This document shows, one piece after another, positions 40,946 to 50,273 of a DNA stretch of 64,000 nt. Numbering within the stretch: the first letter of the stretch is position 1; every line of letters starts with the position of its first letter. The position numbers and the translations under genes were made by a program. The notes under the pieces were generated by a model. It was not told the origin of the DNA and did not search any database. It worked only from the letters and a program-made list of their open reading frames with translations. This stretch comes from Acetatifactor sp. (lineage in GTDB: Bacteria; Bacillota; Clostridia; Lachnospirales; Lachnospiraceae). The stretch spans positions 1 to 64,000 of the forward strand of contig JAILLF010000009.1 in assembly GCA_024693365.1 (NCBI GenBank), read 5' to 3'.

Positions 40946-41755
40946 ATGGAGAAGTGTCGAATTGTCGTTGCAGATGATGAGCCGATAGAAAGAAGAGTGC
41001 TCTGTAAAACCATACAGAGTTATTTTGAAGATGAAGTGGAGATTTTTCAGGCTGCCAACGGCATAGAGGCAGTCAGCGCCTTTACCGGGGGGCATTGCCA
41101 GGTGGCATTGCTTGACATTACGATGCCGGGCATGAATGGTCTTGATGCTGCGGAAGCCATTCGCAGGGCAGATCCTGATTGCAGCATCATTTTTCTGACG
41201 GCCTATGATGAATTTGAATTTGCGCAGCGTGCGATCCGCGTGCAGGCACTGGATTATCTCCTAAAGCCGGGAACGAAGGAGGAACTGATTGCCGTCTTAG
41301 AGGAAGCAATCCTAAGGGTGCGGGGAGAGAAAAAAGTAGCTGGTAACGCGGTTTGTGCCGGGAAACGGTTCGAGGCAGCTACGGCGGATGCAGACGCAGG
41401 GGACGCAAGACCGGATTCCTTCAAAACCCAGATCATAAAAAAGCAGATTTACGAATTTCTCGAACGTCATTACATGGAGGACGTTTCCCTGCAGGACGCA
41501 GCGTCTCGTCTGAATTATTCTGATCCATATTTTTGTAAGATATTCAAACAGTGCTTCGACAAAAATTTTATTACCTATCTGACGGAACTTAGGGTAGAGA
41601 AAGCAAAGGAGCTGCTCGCGGACGTTGCGGTGAACGTAAGGGACGTGGGACAACGCGTGGGATTTCGCGATTCCAGCTATTTTGCAAAAGTATTCAGACG
41701 CATTACGGGCACCTCGCCAAGCGAATACAGGGAGATGCTTTTCCGCCGTCAGTGA
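40946..41755 (+). CDS. Response regulator with AraC-type output, YesN type
   Basis: A 269-residue regulator: receiver domain with acidic pair Asp10-Asp11, phospho-acceptor Asp57 (LLDITMPG), and Lys in YLLKPGT; a linker rich in Ala, Gly and Asp; and an AraC-type DNA-binding domain (about 165-265) with YFCKIFKQCF and VGFRDSSYFAKVFRRITGTS. ATG 40946 has GAAAGG 8 nt away; ATG 40937 is a possible alternative. Last gene before the terminator at 41828. Direct repeats at 34545 and 34565 upstream of the TRAP genes are probable binding sites. Confidence 0.93.
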   Translation: MEKCRIVVADDEPIERRVLCKTIQSYFEDEVEIFQAANGIEAVSAFTGGHCQVALLDITMPGMNGLDAAEAIRRADPDCSIIFLTAYDEFEFAQRAIRVQALDYLLKPGTKEELIAVLEEAILRVRGEKKVAGNAVCAGKRFEAATADADAGDARPDSFKTQIIKKQIYEFLERHYMEDVSLQDAASRLNYSDPYFCKIFKQCFDKNFITYLTELRVEKAKELLADVAVNVRDVGQRVGFRDSSYFAKVFRRITGTSPSEYREMLFRRQ

Positions 41756-41827
41756 CGGAAATCCGTTCGCGGAACACAATTTTGACCTGCCGATCGAACG
41801 TATGGAATTGCAGGTTTTATAGTGTTT

Positions 41828-41873
41828 GCATGGATTCAGAGCCAAAGGAATGGCAAAGAATCCATGCTTTTTT
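41828..41873 (+). terminator. Intrinsic terminator
   Basis: Stem GCATGGATTC at 41828-41837 with GAATCCATGC at 41858-41867, an inner GCC-GGC helix, and TTTTTT at 41868-41873. It ends the TRAP/two-component unit 73 bp after the response regulator. Confidence 0.88.
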
Positions 41874-42024
41874 AAATTTGCTGAAAACGATCGCCATGAA
41901 ATCTATCAGAAAATGAAAAAAATTGTCGGAAAAAGTAAGAAAACGTGGTATGATAAATTAGGGCGTATTTTAAATGTGTTTTACGCCAGCGCATCAGAGT
42001 GAACGAATGAAAGAGTGAGTCAGA

Positions 42025-44682
42025 ATGAAAAAAAGCATGATGATCATCGGAAACATCGTGATTTTTATTGCGATTTTGGCTTTTGTTTTACTAGACGTCG
42101 ACAGTGAACGGCAGAGGATGCTTGCATCAAAAACGGAAGCCTTTGAGAATATGACCGTGGCCATGGAGAGCGTGACTACGAATTATCTTTTGGGTGAGCA
42201 GCAGGTTTGTAACAGCTGGGCAAACTATATCAATGCGAATCAGATGACCGAAGAGGAAGCAATCGCATACGTGCGGGATTCCGTCAGCACTCCTGGAGTC
42301 ATGGCGCACGTCTTGTTCCTGGAGAACGGGGAATTTTCCGGTTTGTCCACTATGGCCAATGTCTCAACCCCGGATAATTATGCCGTTTCATACAAGAACG
42401 TCGCTATATTTAACAATGGTTTTGATTTTTTTAGTGAAAACGGCACGGTGAACGTGACGCGTGCCTATACCAATCCGGTTAACGCCATTCAATCCATCGC
42501 ATTCTGTTGTCTGATCCACGTCAGGGACAGTCAGGGCGGTCAGATGAGAGAGGCTGCTTTGTTGCGCATCATTCCCGTGTCTGCTTTTGAGAAAAGATGG
42601 GTTTTCCCGACGAAGGATTATCAGAATGCTGAAATTTCGCTGATCGACGTTTCCGGTGACTACCTCATCAAAGGCCATTCATTCAAAAACTCCAACTTCT
42701 ATGAGTTTTATCAATCTTATAATGACTACAATCAGACCGTTCGGGACGAGTTGGAGGCGCAAATCCTTGGCTCGCCCGGATCCTTTGAGATCCGTAATTC
42801 TTCAGGGGAGCGTTGTCTGGTCGGGCACACCCGCGTAAATTCCACGGACGATTGGATCATCGTGACAATGATCCCGATGACGGAACTGAAGCAGTCTGCA
42901 ACAAACTGGACGCTTGTCGGTATTATCTCGGCGGGTCTTTTGTTATTGCTTCTTTTTAATCTGGCAAACTTTGTCTACTTAAATCGTCAGCTTATGGCAA
43001 CGGCAAAGGAGGCGGACTGCGCGAACCCAGCATGAGCCACGAAATCCGCACGCCAATGAATGCGATCATAGGATTGGATACCTTGGCACTTCGAAATGAA
43101 AGCCTGCCGGAGGAAACGAAAGGCTATTTAGAAAAGATCGGCGATCGCTATATTGGTGACGACACGAAGCTCAAGCAGATTTTAATCAATATCCTTAGCA
43201 ATGCAATCAAATTTGCGGAAACACCCGGAAGCGTTTTGCTCGAGATCCAAAAGGTTGCACTGTACGGGGAGCAGACGACGTTTCGCTTTGTGATCCGCGA
43301 TACGGGCATCGGAATGTCAGAGACGTTTTTGCCGAAGATCTTTGATGCCTTTACCCAGGAAAATAATGACAGAAGTAATAAATATGGCAGCACGGGCCTT
43401 GGCATGGCAATCACAAAGAATATCGTGGATCTCATGAATGGAACGATCAACGTCGCGTCAAAGCAGGGCAAAGGCACGGAATTCACCGTAACCCTCTCGC
43501 TAAAGAATTGTGAGGAGATCAAACCGGGTCAGGAGCGCCTCATGGACCTTTTGATGCCTGTCATGGATGGATTTACGCTCCTTGGCAAGATCAGGCAGGA
43601 CGAGACCATGACGAATATTCCCGTGATCGTGATGACGTCGGAAAAACCGGCGGAGATGCAGAGCATTAAGCTGGGTGCCGATGATTTCATTGCAAAGCCC
43701 TATGACATGCCTGAGGAGATTCTTGCAAGGTGCGAGCGCATCATCGGACTCTATGAGACCAGAAGCGTCTTGAAATCAGCGGAAAAGGATCCGTTGACTA
43801 GGCTTTACACACGCGAGTTTTTCAAGGAATACGTCCGCCAGATTGACGGAAATAAAGCCGTTTCGGACATGGATGCCATCGTTCTTAACATCGAGCATTT
43901 CCATACCGTGAATGAATTGTTTGGAAGGCACGTGGGGATGAGGTTCTCAGGAAGATCGCCGACATGCTGGATCCGATCTTTAGCGGCAATGTTTGGATCG
44001 GATGCCGTCCCAATGCAGACTATTTCTATGTTTACGTGGAACATCGTGAGAGTTATGAGGACGTGTTCCTTGGGCTGCAGGAGGAACTAAAGCAATTCTC
44101 CCAGATCCCCAGGATCCGCATCCGCGCGGGCATCTACCAAACCGCAGATAAGCATAGTACGGTGGAGGAGCGCTTCGATCACGCAAAGCTTGCCTGTGAC
44201 AGGATCCGTGCCGTGGCGATTACACGAAGAATGTATCCTTCTACAGCAAGGAACAAAATGACGTGGACCTATATCATGAGCGCGTGATCAATGACATGGA
44301 CGCCGCGATGGAAAACAAGAATCTGATCGTTTACTATCAGCCCAAGTATGACGTTACGTCCGATCATCCCAGACTGCGAAGTGCTGAAGCGTTGATCCGC
44401 TGGAAGCATCCGGAGCTTGGCATGATCAGCCCGGGCGATTTCATCCCGCTCTTTGAAAGCAATGGTCTGATCCAAAAGCTGGATCATTACGTATGGAGTG
44501 AGGCCGCTTCGCAGATCCGGAAGTGGAAGGAGGAGTATGGAAAAACCGTTCCCGTATCGGTGAATGTCTCCTGGGTGGATATTTATGATGCGGGTCTGGA
44601 AAAAAGAAGAACGCAGATGGATTATTCGGAAATCATGACTGTGATAAAGAGCCAAAAGGAAAAGCTGGATCAACTGATTTAG
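42025..44682 (+). pseudogene. Decayed Cache sensor kinase-receiver-GGDEF-EAL gene
   Basis: Four overlapping open frames are pieces of one protein. 42025-43035 is a membrane sensor with two helices and a double Cache-type domain. A deletion then shifts the frame; 43032-44090 goes on with SHEIRTPMNAIIG, loses the rest of the dimerisation helix, has an intact HATPase (DTGIGMS), loses the first half of a receiver (DLLMPVMDGF remains) and enters GGDEF. A base lost in the G-run at 43934-43937 shifts the frame, continued at 43964-44287; a second shift near 44215 leads to the EAL domain (44263-44682), cut off after VPVSVNVSWVDIYD. A start codon with a poor site remains at 42025. It cannot produce a working protein; the first piece might still be a membrane protein. 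Confidence 0.9.
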
Positions 44683-44697
44683 GCACGTTGTGACTGA

Positions 44698-44726
44698 TTG
44701 ATTTTCTTTTGGGAATGAGATAAAAT
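44698..44726 (+). promoter_or_regulatory. Promoter of the LacI-family gene
   Basis: TTGATT at 44698-44703, 17-nt spacer, TAAAAT at 44721-44726, 46 bp before the start codon. Confidence 0.6.
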
Positions 44727-44772
44727 GGAATAAGAATCTGTTAGGCAGGTCAGTTGTTGGAGGAAATCGATT

Positions 44773-45852
44773 ATGACAGTGAAAGAGATCGCAAAGATGT
44801 GTGGCGTTTCGCCAAGCACGGTGTCCAATGCCATAAACGGAAAATCGAACATCAGTGAGCAAACAAGAAATAAAATATTGGACTGCATTGAGAAAATGGG
44901 TTATCAGCCCAACTATTTTGCTTCCAGCATCAGAAAGCAGAATACGAAAACCATTGGCATTATTGCAGAAGATATTGGACAGTTTAGCACGGCTGACATT
45001 TTGGAGTCGGCCATGGCATGTTGTGAAGAACATGGATACCGGACGGTCATCATCAATCTTCGCATGTATGACAAGTGGGCGGACACTTGGTATAATGACG
45101 AGAAAAAACTCCAAAGCGTAATGAGCCCCATTTTAAGTGAATTACAGGCCATTCACGTTGACGGTTTGGTTTATATTGCCGGTCACGGAAGATCAATCAA
45201 CTGTATTCCCGAAAACTCTAAGCTCCCTACGGTCATTGCCTATGGCTGGTCCTCCAGAAATCGCTTTCCTTCCGTAGTGCCCGATGACGTTGCGGGGGGC
45301 TATGAGATGATGAAATATCTGATCTCACAAGGGCATAAGCGCGTTGGCATCCTGTCGGGCGTCGAGGAAAATCTGCATGCAAAGGCGCGTCTTCTCGGTT
45401 GCCAAAAGGCATTGGCAGAGGCGGGAATACCTTTTCGCCCGGAATGGGTTTATTACGGGGACTGGGAAAAACCTTCAGGAGTACTCGGAGCCGAAGTCTT
45501 GCTCAAAAAAGGCGTTACGGCGATCCTTTGCATGAATGACTTGATGGCTGGAGGCGTATATGATTACGCGCACGAAAACAATCTTGTGGTCGGAAAGGAT
45601 TTTTCCATCGTGGGTTATGACGATCAAGTGGTGACGGAGTTTCTTTATCCCAAGCTGACCACTTGTGAATTGCCGCTCAGGGAGATTGGACGTCAGGCGG
45701 CGGATTTTCTGATCCAAAACATCATAGGCGCGGAGAAGGCAGAAAGCTACGAACCGGTCAGGCTGCCTTGTAAAATGGTATGCCGCGATTCCGTTTTGAA
45801 CATTTCTGATTCCCCTGAAGAGGAGGACGCTCGAGGGGAAGAAAATAATTGA
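44773..45852 (+). CDS. LacI family transcriptional regulator
   Basis: A 359-residue repressor: N-terminal HTH (MTVKEIAKMCGVSPSTVSNA), hinge (RKQNTKTIGII), and a periplasmic-binding-protein-like sugar sensor with FLIQNIIGA near the end. The ligand is usually a sugar; no sugar gene is adjacent, as the nearest neighbours are a pseudogene and an ECF sigma gene. ATG 44773 has GGAGG upstream. The last 15 residues are a Glu-rich tail. Its target is not evident; the sugar ABC operon begins at 49475/50274 and could be one. Confidence 0.92.
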   Translation: MTVKEIAKMCGVSPSTVSNAINGKSNISEQTRNKILDCIEKMGYQPNYFASSIRKQNTKTIGIIAEDIGQFSTADILESAMACCEEHGYRTVIINLRMYDKWADTWYNDEKKLQSVMSPILSELQAIHVDGLVYIAGHGRSINCIPENSKLPTVIAYGWSSRNRFPSVVPDDVAGGYEMMKYLISQGHKRVGILSGVEENLHAKARLLGCQKALAEAGIPFRPEWVYYGDWEKPSGVLGAEVLLKKGVTAILCMNDLMAGGVYDYAHENNLVVGKDFSIVGYDDQVVTEFLYPKLTTCELPLREIGRQAADFLIQNIIGAEKAESYEPVRLPCKMVCRDSVLNISDSPEEEDARGEENN

Positions 45853-45886
45853 GAGAAATTTTTTTTTGAAAAAAACATAATATTTT

Positions 45887-45913
45887 GTAACCATCCGGCG
45901 GAAAAAGATGCTA
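45887..45913 (+). promoter_or_regulatory. Candidate ECF-sigma promoter
   Basis: GTAAC at 45887-45891 followed after 19 nt by CTA (CTATATAG), matching the layout upstream of the other ECF sigma gene at 13036-13062. It lies 44 bp before the start codon. Confidence 0.4.
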
Positions 45914-45956
45914 TATAGGTTGAAGGCCTTAAAAATGCTGAAAGGAGTTGCGATTC

Positions 45957-46517
45957 GTGAACGACAACGAAATAGTAGAGCTCTACTTATCCAGAAACGA
46001 AGAAGCCATCAACCAGACGGCACTAAAATACGGTGCAAGACTTAGAAAGATAGCATTTAGAATATTGGACGACTTTGACACGGCTGAGGAATGTGAGAAC
46101 AGCGCGTATTTTGAAACCTGGGAGTCCATTCCGCCCCATGAGCCAAGGGAGTATTTATTTGCATTTGTTGGCAGGATCATCCGGCACGTTGCATTGGATA
46201 CCTACAGGATGAATCATCGTCAGAAAAGGCTGGCATTGTATTGTGAGCTTACGCAGGAAATGCAGGAGTGCATTCCGGCTGACAATGATACGGAAGCTGA
46301 GATTGAAGCAGATTTTCTGAGCGCTTACATCGATGATTTTCTGAAAACCTGCTCGGAGGAACAACAAAATCTTTTTGTGAGAAGATATTGGTACTTCGAG
46401 TCCATCGCAGAGATCGCTGAGGCTTATGGTTTTTCGCAGAGCAAGGTAAAGACTACGCTTTTTAGGATGCGAGAGGATCTTAAAAAGCACTTGGAAAAAG
46501 GAGGTTACGAGGTATGA
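45957..46517 (+). CDS. ECF-type RNA polymerase sigma factor
   Basis: A 186-residue sigma factor. Region 2 is present as FRILDDFDTAEECENSAYFE and the DNA-recognition helix, region 4 as QQNLFVRRYWYFESIAEI followed by SQSKVKTTLFRMREDLKKH. It is unlike the factor at 13099 and belongs to another ECF group. GTG 45957 has AAAGGAG 9 nt upstream; a TTG three codons earlier would overlap that site. The stop codon overlaps the DUF3160 gene start by 4 bp (ATGA), suggesting that the DUF3160 protein is its regulator. Confidence 0.9.
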   Translation: MNDNEIVELYLSRNEEAINQTALKYGARLRKIAFRILDDFDTAEECENSAYFETWESIPPHEPREYLFAFVGRIIRHVALDTYRMNHRQKRLALYCELTQEMQECIPADNDTEAEIEADFLSAYIDDFLKTCSEEQQNLFVRRYWYFESIAEIAEAYGFSQSKVKTTLFRMREDLKKHLEKGGYEV

Positions 46518-48829
46518 ATGAGCATGATCTTTTGGATGCCGTGGGTGGCATTGATCCCAAATACGTAAATAATGCAGCAAGGAAGAAACTGAAGAAGCAA
46601 AGGAAGAAGGGTTGGGTGGCCATTGCCGCAACCATGGCTGCCGCATTGGTGGTTTTGATCGGTGTTTCCATAGGACTGAAGCTCGGCGCTCCAAAAGCCC
46701 CGGACACGCACAAAGCCCAGGGCGGACGGGAAGGACCTGAGGGTATAGATCCAACGACGGGAATCGGAGGCGGCAGGCTGGTCAACGCAGCGTTTAGCGT
46801 GGATTACGACAAGGCAGAGGTGAAGTATACTCCGTCCGTTGCTTCGTATCAGGCAAAGGCAGACCTGAGCAACGTGAAAGATGCGGACAGATATACTTTC
46901 TCTGACAAAATGTTGCAGAAGCTTGTGGCGAATAATTTTGTCGTTTTCGAGAGTCAGAGTGCGGAATTTTTTGACATCTATGAATCCAACCGCTATACCC
47001 AGACTCCAAGCTTTATCACGGCGGATTCCATGATGCATACCTACCATCTGTATTTTGCAATGCTGCAGAAGAAGGTGGAAAAGGGGGCGCTTTGCAATGC
47101 CGTGGAGAAAATGTCCTCCGCGATGCTGGAGAACTCCAAGAAGCAGTATGAGGTGCTTAAGGGCAGTGAGTGGGAAGAGGCTGCAAAGCTCAACGTAGCA
47201 TATTTTGGCATTGCTACCCGCCTGTTTGGCCGAGACGACCAGATCCCTGAGTATGCTTCGGCCATTGTGAATGAAGAGCTTCGAAAGATTATGCAGGCAT
47301 CCGGAATAGACACGTCGCTGATCACTGGCACCTATGAGGATTATTCCCAGTTTAAGCCCCGCGGATATTATGAAGGGGACGCGCAGTTGGAAAAATACTT
47401 CCGCGCAATGATGCTGTTCGGGCGGATCAATTACGTTCAGGAATCTGAAACCATGAACCGCTGCGCTCTTTTGATTACGATGGCCATGAAGGAAGACGAG
47501 GCATGCAAAAAGGAATGGGCCAACGTATATGAAGTGACGGCGTTTCTGGTGGGTCAGAGCGATGATCTGGGATATTTTGAGTATCTTCCCGTCATCGAAA
47601 AGGCCTACGGCAAGGACGTTGCCGTAAAAGATCTGATTGGCAATCAGGCAGCTTTTGAAAACTATGTTGACGGCATTCTGGACCTTCGCATTCCTCAGAT
47701 TAACTCCGTGGTCTTTGAAGATGACGGCGGCGCAACCGATAAGCGTTTGGAGTCAAAGGGCTTCCGGTTTATGGGACAGAGATTTACGCTGGACGAGGCG
47801 GCATTTACGCAGCTTACCTACGGCAGGGTGAAGGAAGCGAGCGACGGCAGCAAGAGATTACTTCCGGACGGACTTGACGTTCCTGCTGCCATGGGCAGTG
47901 ATCTTGCCCTGAAGCTGTTGGTCGAGAAGGGAGAGACCAGATATCCCAACTATCTCGAAAACATGGAGAAGGTGCGAGGCAAGATCCAAAGTGCTGATGC
48001 GTATTGGTCATCCTCCGTCTATGGCGGCTGGTTGTATACGCTGATGCCTCTTCTTGCAGAGCGGGGAGAAGGATATCCTTCCTTCATGACGAATGAGAGT
48101 TGGCAGAAAAAGAGCCTTGAGGGTTATCTTGCAAGCTGGACGGAGCTGAAGCATGATACCGTACTCTATGCGAAACAGATTATTGCCGAGATGGGCGGCG
48201 ATGATGATTACGTTTATGATGACAGAGGTTACGTGGAGCCTCAGCCGGAGCTTTATTCCAGATTGTACGCCTTGACCAAGACGACGATGGAAGGCCTTAA
48301 AAAAATGGGGTACCTTGGGAAAAACGAAAAGGAAGGTCTTGAGAAGCTTGGCGAGTTGTCGATGAAGCTTCGGGATATTTCCGTGAAAGAGCTCCAGAAT
48401 GAAAAGCTCACGGATGATGAGTATGAGTTGATCAGGGGTTACGGCGGATCTCTGGAACATTTATGGTATGACACGGTGAAGGATGAGGCAACCAATGGTT
48501 ATGCTGATGCCGCAGAGTTCCCGATGGCGCTGGTAACGGACGTTGCAACAGATCCCAATGGCGTATGTCTGCAGGAGGCAGTCGGCGGTGCATCAAGAAT
48601 TTACGTGATCTTCCCAATTGACGGAGAACTCCACATTGGCATAGGCGGCGTGTTCAATTATTATCAGTTTGTGCAGCCAATCTCAGATCGCATGACGGAT
48701 AAGGAATGGCGCATCAAGCTTGGCCTGCAGATGGGTGACGACGACTGGTATCATGGCGAATGGGTGGATAGCCCCGAGTGGATGGAATCTTACAGGTATC
48801 ATTGGAAAGCTGAAGACTATGGATACTAG
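46514..48829 (+). CDS. DUF3160 protein with anti-sigma-like N-terminus
   Basis: A 771-residue single-pass membrane protein. The first 33 residues (MNEHDLLDAVGGIDPKY and a Lys-rich stretch) look like the cytoplasmic tail of anti-sigma factors found after such ECF genes; one helix is at about 34-56; the extracellular part (about 110-760) is a DUF3160 domain, recognisable by PSFITADSMMHTYHLYF and by the late SLEHLWYDTV. Function of DUF3160 is unknown. Overlap with the sigma gene implies that it controls that factor in response to an envelope signal. Confidence 0.82.
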   Translation: MNEHDLLDAVGGIDPKYVNNAARKKLKKQRKKGWVAIAATMAAALVVLIGVSIGLKLGAPKAPDTHKAQGGREGPEGIDPTTGIGGGRLVNAAFSVDYDKAEVKYTPSVASYQAKADLSNVKDADRYTFSDKMLQKLVANNFVVFESQSAEFFDIYESNRYTQTPSFITADSMMHTYHLYFAMLQKKVEKGALCNAVEKMSSAMLENSKKQYEVLKGSEWEEAAKLNVAYFGIATRLFGRDDQIPEYASAIVNEELRKIMQASGIDTSLITGTYEDYSQFKPRGYYEGDAQLEKYFRAMMLFGRINYVQESETMNRCALLITMAMKEDEACKKEWANVYEVTAFLVGQSDDLGYFEYLPVIEKAYGKDVAVKDLIGNQAAFENYVDGILDLRIPQINSVVFEDDGGATDKRLESKGFRFMGQRFTLDEAAFTQLTYGRVKEASDGSKRLLPDGLDVPAAMGSDLALKLLVEKGETRYPNYLENMEKVRGKIQSADAYWSSSVYGGWLYTLMPLLAERGEGYPSFMTNESWQKKSLEGYLASWTELKHDTVLYAKQIIAEMGGDDDYVYDDRGYVEPQPELYSRLYALTKTTMEGLKKMGYLGKNEKEGLEKLGELSMKLRDISVKELQNEKLTDDEYELIRGYGGSLEHLWYDTVKDEATNGYADAAEFPMALVTDVATDPNGVCLQEAVGGASRIYVIFPIDGELHIGIGGVFNYYQFVQPISDRMTDKEWRIKLGLQMGDDDWYHGEWVDSPEWMESYRYHWKAEDYGY

Positions 48830-49385
48830 GAGCAAAAAGAAAATTTTAAAAATCATAATTTTCAGTCTAGGGATGGTGGCGATCGTTTCGGTCGCCGCCT
48901 CCTTTTTATGGTGGTACGGATTTTTCCTGCCGGGCTGGATCAAGTGGGAAACAAAGGAAGCGGAGTTCGACCAAGCTTACGTGACTCTTGACGACAGGAG
49001 GATCACGATACGTGACGGCGGAAAGGACGGGAACGTGGTTTGGAGGACGCAGGGGGATTGGTTTGTTCAAGACCTAGTCATCAAGGACGTAGATCGGGAT
49101 GGCAAAGATGAAATGGTCCTCCTCGTCTGGAAGCACGGAAGCTACGGAAACCACAGACCCTTTTGGGTAAAGAAAAATGACAAGAACTTAAAGCAACATA
49201 TTTATATCTATAAGTACGACGCGAAACGGGATACGAGGGTCCGGGCGATCTGGATGTCCTCTCAGATCACGTATGAGATCGAATCCATTTCCTCCGGCGA
49301 GAAAAGCTTTTTGAACGTTACGGACCACACGGGGAATACGAGAGTTTGGGAATGGAGGGAATTTGGATTAAAGCTTGTCCATTAA
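48819..49385 (+). CDS. Single-pass membrane protein with FG-GAP-like segment
   Basis: A 188-residue protein with one helix at about residues 8-33 and an extracellular domain. The stretch LVIKDVDRDGKDEMVLLVW is like an FG-GAP/VCBS calcium-binding turn (DVDRDGKDE). ATG 48819 overlaps the DUF3160 gene by 11 bp and lacks a strong ribosome binding site, so it depends on coupled translation. An in-frame start 99 bp upstream is inside the DUF3160 gene and unlikely. Third gene of the ECF sigma unit. Confidence 0.7.
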   Translation: MDTRSKKKILKIIIFSLGMVAIVSVAASFLWWYGFFLPGWIKWETKEAEFDQAYVTLDDRRITIRDGGKDGNVVWRTQGDWFVQDLVIKDVDRDGKDEMVLLVWKHGSYGNHRPFWVKKNDKNLKQHIYIYKYDAKRDTRVRAIWMSSQITYEIESISSGEKSFLNVTDHTGNTRVWEWREFGLKLVH

Positions 49386-49392
49386 CTTCTTG

Positions 49393-49421
49393 TTGAAAAC
49401 CAATTGCGAAGCGAATATAAT
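49393..49421 (+). promoter_or_regulatory. Promoter of tcdA
   Basis: TTGAAA at 49393-49398, 17-nt spacer, perfect TATAAT at 49416-49421. Confidence 0.65.
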
Positions 49422-49474
49422 AACACCATGCAACCATATTTTGTTTTGGCTTGAAAGAAAGGCATGAACGTACC

Positions 49475-50230
49475 ATGTTAGAACAGTTTTCTAGAACGGA
49501 GCTTCTGGTTGGGGCAGAAGGAATGGAAAAGCTCTCAAAGGCGCGCGTGGCAGTGTTTGGCATTGGCGGCGTGGGCGGTTACGTCGTGGAGGCGTTGGCA
49601 CGAAGCGGCGTGGGAGAGTTTGACCTGATCGACAATGATACGGTCAGCCTGTCCAATCTCAACCGCCAGATCATTGCAACCTTAGGCACGGTCGGCCGGC
49701 ATAAGGTGGACGTGATGAAGGAGAGGATTCTTTCCATTAATCCGGATGCAGTCGTGCACGTTTATAAATGTTTTTACCTGCCGGAGACGGCGGGGGAATT
49801 TGATTTTTCGCAATATGATTACGTGGTGGATGCCGTGGATACGGTAACGGCAAAGATCGACGTAATCCTGCAGGCGCAAAGGTGCGGCGTGCCCGTGATG
49901 AGTTCCATGGGTGCCGGCAATAAGATGGATCCGACAAAGTTTCAGGTGGCGGATATATACAAGACCAGCGTCTGTCCGCTGGCGAAGGTGATGCGCAGGG
50001 AACTGAAAAAACGCGGCGTGAAGAAGCTGAAGGTGGTTTATTCCACGGAGGAGGCATTGAAGTCGTCAGGGAACGGGCAGGATGGCCGTGAAGGGAATGA
50101 ATCTGGCCATGACGAAGAAAAACCTGCAGGGAAAAGGGCAATCCCGGGAAGCATTGCGTTTGTGCCCTCCGTTGCAGGTCTGATCATCGCGGGAGAAGTC
50201 ATCAGGGATCTGCTCGCGTCAGATAAATAG
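49475..50230 (+). CDS. tcdA: tRNA threonylcarbamoyladenosine dehydratase
   Basis: A ThiF/E1-like ATPase of 251 residues that turns t6A at position 37 of tRNA into cyclic ct6A. It has MLEQFSRTELL at the start, the nucleotide loop FGIGGVGGYV (GxGGxG at 29-34), the acceptor region LSNLNRQ, and the C-terminal IPGSIAFVPSVAGL. A Gly/Asp/Glu-rich insert of about 25 residues (around 200-225) is extra to the family. ATG 49475 is chosen to match the family start; a TTG 24 bp earlier is less likely. Probably an independent housekeeping gene upstream of the ABC operon. Confidence 0.9.
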   Translation: MLEQFSRTELLVGAEGMEKLSKARVAVFGIGGVGGYVVEALARSGVGEFDLIDNDTVSLSNLNRQIIATLGTVGRHKVDVMKERILSINPDAVVHVYKCFYLPETAGEFDFSQYDYVVDAVDTVTAKIDVILQAQRCGVPVMSSMGAGNKMDPTKFQVADIYKTSVCPLAKVMRRELKKRGVKKLKVVYSTEEALKSSGNGQDGREGNESGHDEEKPAGKRAIPGSIAFVPSVAGLIIAGEVIRDLLASDK

Positions 50231-50273
50231 GATCTTGTGAGCTTAAAAGAAAAGTAATTTGGAGAGAAGAAGC

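Noticed and set aside
42025..44682. Four separate small signalling genes
   Set aside because: The pieces join in order into a single known domain architecture and the breaks are typical frameshifts and deletions.
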